NCBI GenBank assembly: GCA_047618565.1
Contig: JBLHKW010000109.1
Span: 1-18,344 of the forward strand
Length of the DNA: 18,344 nt
Direction: 5' to 3'
Origin: JBLHKW01 sp047618565
Lineage (GTDB): Bacteria > Planctomycetota > UBA1135 > GCA-002686595
A model generated the notes under the pieces. That model searched no databases. It had not been told where the DNA came from and saw nothing but the letters and a program-made list of their open reading frames with translations. A program made the translations under genes and the position numbers. Below, piece after piece: positions 15,715 to 18,344 of this stretch (positions are counted from its first letter, which is position 1; the number at the start of each line of letters is the position of its first letter).

Positions 15715-17910
15715 ATGCAGATAAAAGTTCGGTTTCTGGACAACCTCAGACTGGAGGCCAGCTTTGATGACTTCAAGGTCATCAGCGACCAACCTGTTCG
15801 GTACAAGGGCGATGGGACGGCTCCAAATCCCTTTCAGTACTTGCTGGCCTCGTCTGCACTCTGCGCTGGCTATTTCGTCAAGGTGTACTGCAACGCCAAC
15901 GACATACCCACCGAAGACATCAGCATCGTTCAGGACAACATCGTTGACCCGGCGAACAGGTATCAACAGACGTTCAAAATTAGCGCTGCACTTCCGGAAG
16001 GGCTCTCTGACGAGCATCGGGACGGAATCATCAGTGCGATGGACCGCTGCACTGTAAAGCGAGTGATTCAAAACGACCTGGGATTCCAGGTCGATTCGGT
16101 CAGCACTCTGGGTAAGGAGACGGGCCTGCTTTACGAGAGTGACTCTGAAGATGGTGCCCGAACCATGATTCCAGGGAAGGACTGCTCGCTCGAAGAGACG
16201 ATCACCAACATGAGCGGCCTCATCGAGTCGCTTGGTATCAAGCTCGAAATTGCGACGTGGAGAAACATCGTCCCACACGTGTGGTCCGTCCATATCCGCG
16301 ATGCCGAGTCGCCCATGTGTTACACAAACGGAAAGGGCGCGACGAAGGACGCAGCTCTATGTTCGGCACTCGGGGAGTACCTCGAGCGAATGAGCAACAA
16401 TTACTTCTACAACGACTTCTACCTGGGCGAAGAAAGAGCACAGGCCGAGTTCGTCCACTACCCCAACGAGAAGTGGTTCAAGCCCGGGCCGAACGATTCA
16501 ATCCCCGAAGGCTTGATGGACGAACGCTTCATGGAGGTTTTTGACTGCGACCATGACCTCAAAGCTTCCCATCTTGTAGACGCAAACTCTGGCGCGATCG
16601 AACGCGGCATCTGCGCTCTTCCGTTCACGCGGCAGTCCGACCAACAGACGGTCCATGTCCCCGCCAATCTCGTTGGGAATATCTTTGTCAGCAACGGCAT
16701 GAGCGCGGGCAACACACGCTACGAAGCACGCGTGCAGTGCCTGTCTGAAATCCTGGAGCGCGCGGTGAAGAAGCAGGTCATCCTCGAGGAACTCACGCTT
16801 CCTGATGTGCCCAAGGCTGTGATCGAACGATTCCCGACGATTGTTGCGGGCATCGCGAAGCTAGAAGACCAGGGCTTCCCCGTTTTGGTGAAGGACGCTT
16901 CGCTCGGAGGGAGATTCCCTGTGATGTGTGTAGCGATCATGAACCCCAGAACGGGTGGTGCATTCGTTTCATTCGGGGCGCATCCCAAGTTTGAGGTAGC
17001 TCTTGAGAGAAGCCTCACGGAGTTGATGCAAGGCCGAAGCTTTGAGGGCTTGAACGATGTTCCACCGCCTACGTTCAACGAGTTCGCCATTCGCGAGCCG
17101 AACAACATGGTTGAGCACTTCATTGACTCGAGCGGGGTGGTCTCCTGGAAATTCTTCAGCCAGGCCGCTGATCACGAGTTCCACGATTGGGATTTCGCGG
17201 GCTCGACGGAAGAAGAGTATCAGTACTTGATGGGGATTTTGAGCGACCTGAACAAAGAGGTCTACATCGCGGACTACGAGGATCTCGGGGCGAGTGCCTG
17301 CCGAATTTTGGTTCCCGGCTATTCGGAGATCTATCAAGCAGAGGATCTTGTTTGGGACAACACGAACAAAGGACTCGCCTTCAGGGAAGACGTGCTCAAC
17401 ATCCACTCACTCAACGATGAAGCTCTCTTGCGCCTGCTCGAGAGGCTCGAAGAAAGTGAGCTTGATGGGTACACGTCGATTGCATTCCTGATTGGCGTTG
17501 CATTCGACGAAACTTCCACGTGGGGAAAATGCACGATCAGTGAGCTCAACGCTCTTATCTGCCTGGCTCTCGGAAAGCACGAAGAAGCGAACGGCTGGCT
17601 GGACATGTTATTGCAGTACAACGACAACGTGCCCGCGCGGAGGAGGTTCTACCAGGTCTTGAAGACTGTTCTCGACATCACGCTCCGTGAAGATCTCGAG
17701 CTTCAAAACTACATCCCCAGTCTCACTCGGATGTACGACGAGAAAATTGTCGGCAGTGCAACCTCGAGTGTGTCGGGCGAGGTTCGGTTCTTTGGGCTAA
17801 CGCCGACAAACATGAAGCTCGATGGAATCGAGAAACACCTGAGGCTCGTGGAGAGCTACGAGAAACTTCAAGTTGCGAGGCATCGGCATCACGCAAGCAC
17901 CTCCACTTGA
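15715..17910 (+). CDS. ycaO: OsmC-YcaO fusion protein (ribosomal S12 methylthiolation-associated YcaO type)
   Basis: 731 residues. Residues 1 to ~135 form an OsmC-like domain with the expected two cysteines, Cys50 (in SSALC) and Cys112 (in MDRCTVKRV), the pair used by OsmC/Ohr proteins in thiol peroxide reduction. From ~151 (MIPGKDCSLEETI) to the end it follows the E. coli YcaO sequence closely: VWSVHIRD, TNGKGATKDAAL, SALGEYLER (Glu221, Glu224), FVHYPNEKWF, GICALPFTRQSD, NGMSAGNTRYEARVQ with SEILER (Glu345, Glu348, Arg349), FASFGAHP-like and EVYIADYE segments. The acidic residues are the ATP/Mg-binding set of YcaO domains. E. coli YcaO aids RimO in beta-methylthiolation of ribosomal protein S12. 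No TOMM precursor or maturation partner is nearby. Base composition is lower in GC than any neighbour, and gene order is isolated. The fusion architecture is familiar from gammaproteobacteria. No strong Shine-Dalgarno is visible. Confidence 0.93.
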   Translation: MQIKVRFLDNLRLEASFDDFKVISDQPVRYKGDGTAPNPFQYLLASSALCAGYFVKVYCNANDIPTEDISIVQDNIVDPANRYQQTFKISAALPEGLSDEHRDGIISAMDRCTVKRVIQNDLGFQVDSVSTLGKETGLLYESDSEDGARTMIPGKDCSLEETITNMSGLIESLGIKLEIATWRNIVPHVWSVHIRDAESPMCYTNGKGATKDAALCSALGEYLERMSNNYFYNDFYLGEERAQAEFVHYPNEKWFKPGPNDSIPEGLMDERFMEVFDCDHDLKASHLVDANSGAIERGICALPFTRQSDQQTVHVPANLVGNIFVSNGMSAGNTRYEARVQCLSEILERAVKKQVILEELTLPDVPKAVIERFPTIVAGIAKLEDQGFPVLVKDASLGGRFPVMCVAIMNPRTGGAFVSFGAHPKFEVALERSLTELMQGRSFEGLNDVPPPTFNEFAIREPNNMVEHFIDSSGVVSWKFFSQAADHEFHDWDFAGSTEEEYQYLMGILSDLNKEVYIADYEDLGASACRILVPGYSEIYQAEDLVWDNTNKGLAFREDVLNIHSLNDEALLRLLERLEESELDGYTSIAFLIGVAFDETSTWGKCTISELNALICLALGKHEEANGWLDMLLQYNDNVPARRRFYQVLKTVLDITLREDLELQNYIPSLTRMYDEKIVGSATSSVSGEVRFFGLTPTNMKLDGIEKHLRLVESYEKLQVARHRHHASTST

Positions 17911-18127
17911 CAGGGCCTAGCACTGTAGCGAGGTCGAGGAGCGCTGGGCTCGGAAGCTGGGCCACAGACCATGCGTGACGGTCGAGCAGCTCTGGAACAG
18001 CCGGTCTTTGTCCTCATGCACCGCCCGAGTGCGTCGTCTCGAGCAAGTCCGCGGACTCGAGCTACAACCCTTCCACTGAACGGCGCCAAAAGTGCCGAGT
18101 TGCCGGCCCCGTAACCCGGGGGGCGCC

Positions 18128-18250
18128 TCAGAACTCGAACGCTGTCTGCGGCGGCGTTCGAGCCGCCGCGAACGGTGGAGCCTCACCGGGCAGGCCGAGG
18201 CGGCGCAGGATATGCCGCGCCACCAACGTGTCCGTGATCAAGGCGATCAA
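18128..18250 (-). pseudogene. C-terminal remnant resembling an IS91-type (Y2) transposase
   Basis: The minus-strand frame reads RLIALITDTLVARHILRRLG, then LPGEAPPFAAARTPP and ends FEF-stop at 18128. This resembles the C-terminal tail of IS91/IS801-type transposases, where a 'LIALI..p.v...IL.hLGLP...P...ARapP' pattern follows a zinc-ribbon CGG. Here the expected CGGR segment is missing. Upstream of the match the frame is made of the dispersed repeat (18253-18300) and continues open to the window edge, so this looks like a fragment joined to other DNA. Identification rests on pattern recall of a short stretch. The 217 bases between the ycaO stop and this remnant hold no gene I can see. Confidence 0.4.
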
Positions 18251-18252
18251 GC

Positions 18253-18300
18253 GGATAGATGGGATGAGAAGGCCAGCCTCCGACGCGGAGTACCGTGAGG
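18253..18300 (-). repeat. Dispersed 48-bp repeat, copy B
   Basis: Matches 5678-5725 at 42 of 48 positions without gaps. It contains the perfect small hairpin CTCCG-acg-CGGAG (18279-18291). One boundary of the similarity falls within a few bases of where the transposase-like frame begins, as if the repeat were the edge of an inserted or deleted segment. Confidence 0.6.
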
Positions 18301-18344
18301 TCTCCAATTCAAAGGCGGGCTCGAGGCCCAAGAAGGAGGCTGAC

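Noticed and set aside
15400..16293. Minus-strand frame (297 codons) over the start of ycaO
   Set aside because: It is antisense to the strongly conserved OsmC/YcaO coding sequence and has no recognisable domain.
18148..18169. Strong 8-bp GC hairpin (GCGGCGGC/GCCGCCGC, 6-base loop) as a terminator of ycaO
   Set aside because: It has no T-run, lies about 240 bp after the ycaO stop and falls within the Ala/Pro-rich tail codons of the transposase-like remnant.
1..18344. tRNA, rRNA, CRISPR array, riboswitch or defence-island signals
   Set aside because: No cloverleaf-like segments, regularly spaced repeats or known motifs were seen on reading. The CHAT protein is the only defence-associated fold, and it is exported and apparently inactive as a protease.

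Overview
This 18.3 kb window has high GC: lines counted by eye run in the high 60s to mid 70s %, except the gene at 15715-17910, which is clearly lower. The gene content points to a planctomycete-like bacterium, or a similar heterotroph rich in secreted proteins. It includes a formylglycine sulfatase lipoprotein, a PA14/multiheme cytochrome next to a sorbosone-dehydrogenase-like beta-propeller, an FG-GAP/UnbV (ASPIC) protein and a TPR-CHAT protein. The phylum is inferred from family content; there is no rRNA or other marker gene in the window.

Layout. (1) 1-7369, minus strand: a run read in the order FG-GAP/UnbV protein, pentaheme PA14 cytochrome, beta-propeller dehydrogenase-like protein, sulfatase (cut by the window edge). 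The cytochrome and propeller genes overlap as TGATG and are almost certainly co-translated; the sulfatase follows after 39 bp. All four products carry export signals, so this looks like an extracytoplasmic module for handling (possibly sulfated) carbohydrate and passing electrons to c-type haems. (2) 7649-8704, plus strand: an exported protein of unknown function with a BamE-like C-terminal stretch. (3) 8772-11483, minus strand: phosphoenolpyruvate carboxylase. (4) 11810-14893, minus strand: an exported PPC-like/TPR/CHAT protein in which both positions of the protease dyad appear substituted, followed 12 bp later by the stump of another secreted-protein gene. (5) 14894-15714: promoter region of the CHAT gene plus a decayed M16-peptidase fragment. 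(6) 15715-17910, plus strand: an intact OsmC-YcaO fusion resembling the gammaproteobacterial form and lower in GC. (7) 17911-18344: a remnant resembling the C-terminus of an IS91-type transposase, joined to a short dispersed repeat.

Two repeat families stand out. A ~56 bp palindromic element occurs three times, bracketing the PEP carboxylase gene. It supplies the stop codon of the gene at 7649-8704 and the abrupt end of the stump after the CHAT gene. A second ~48 bp repeat occurs in the spacer upstream of the cytochrome gene and again beside the transposase remnant at the right edge. With two broken genes and a compositionally foreign ycaO, the right half of the window looks like a place of insertion and decay.
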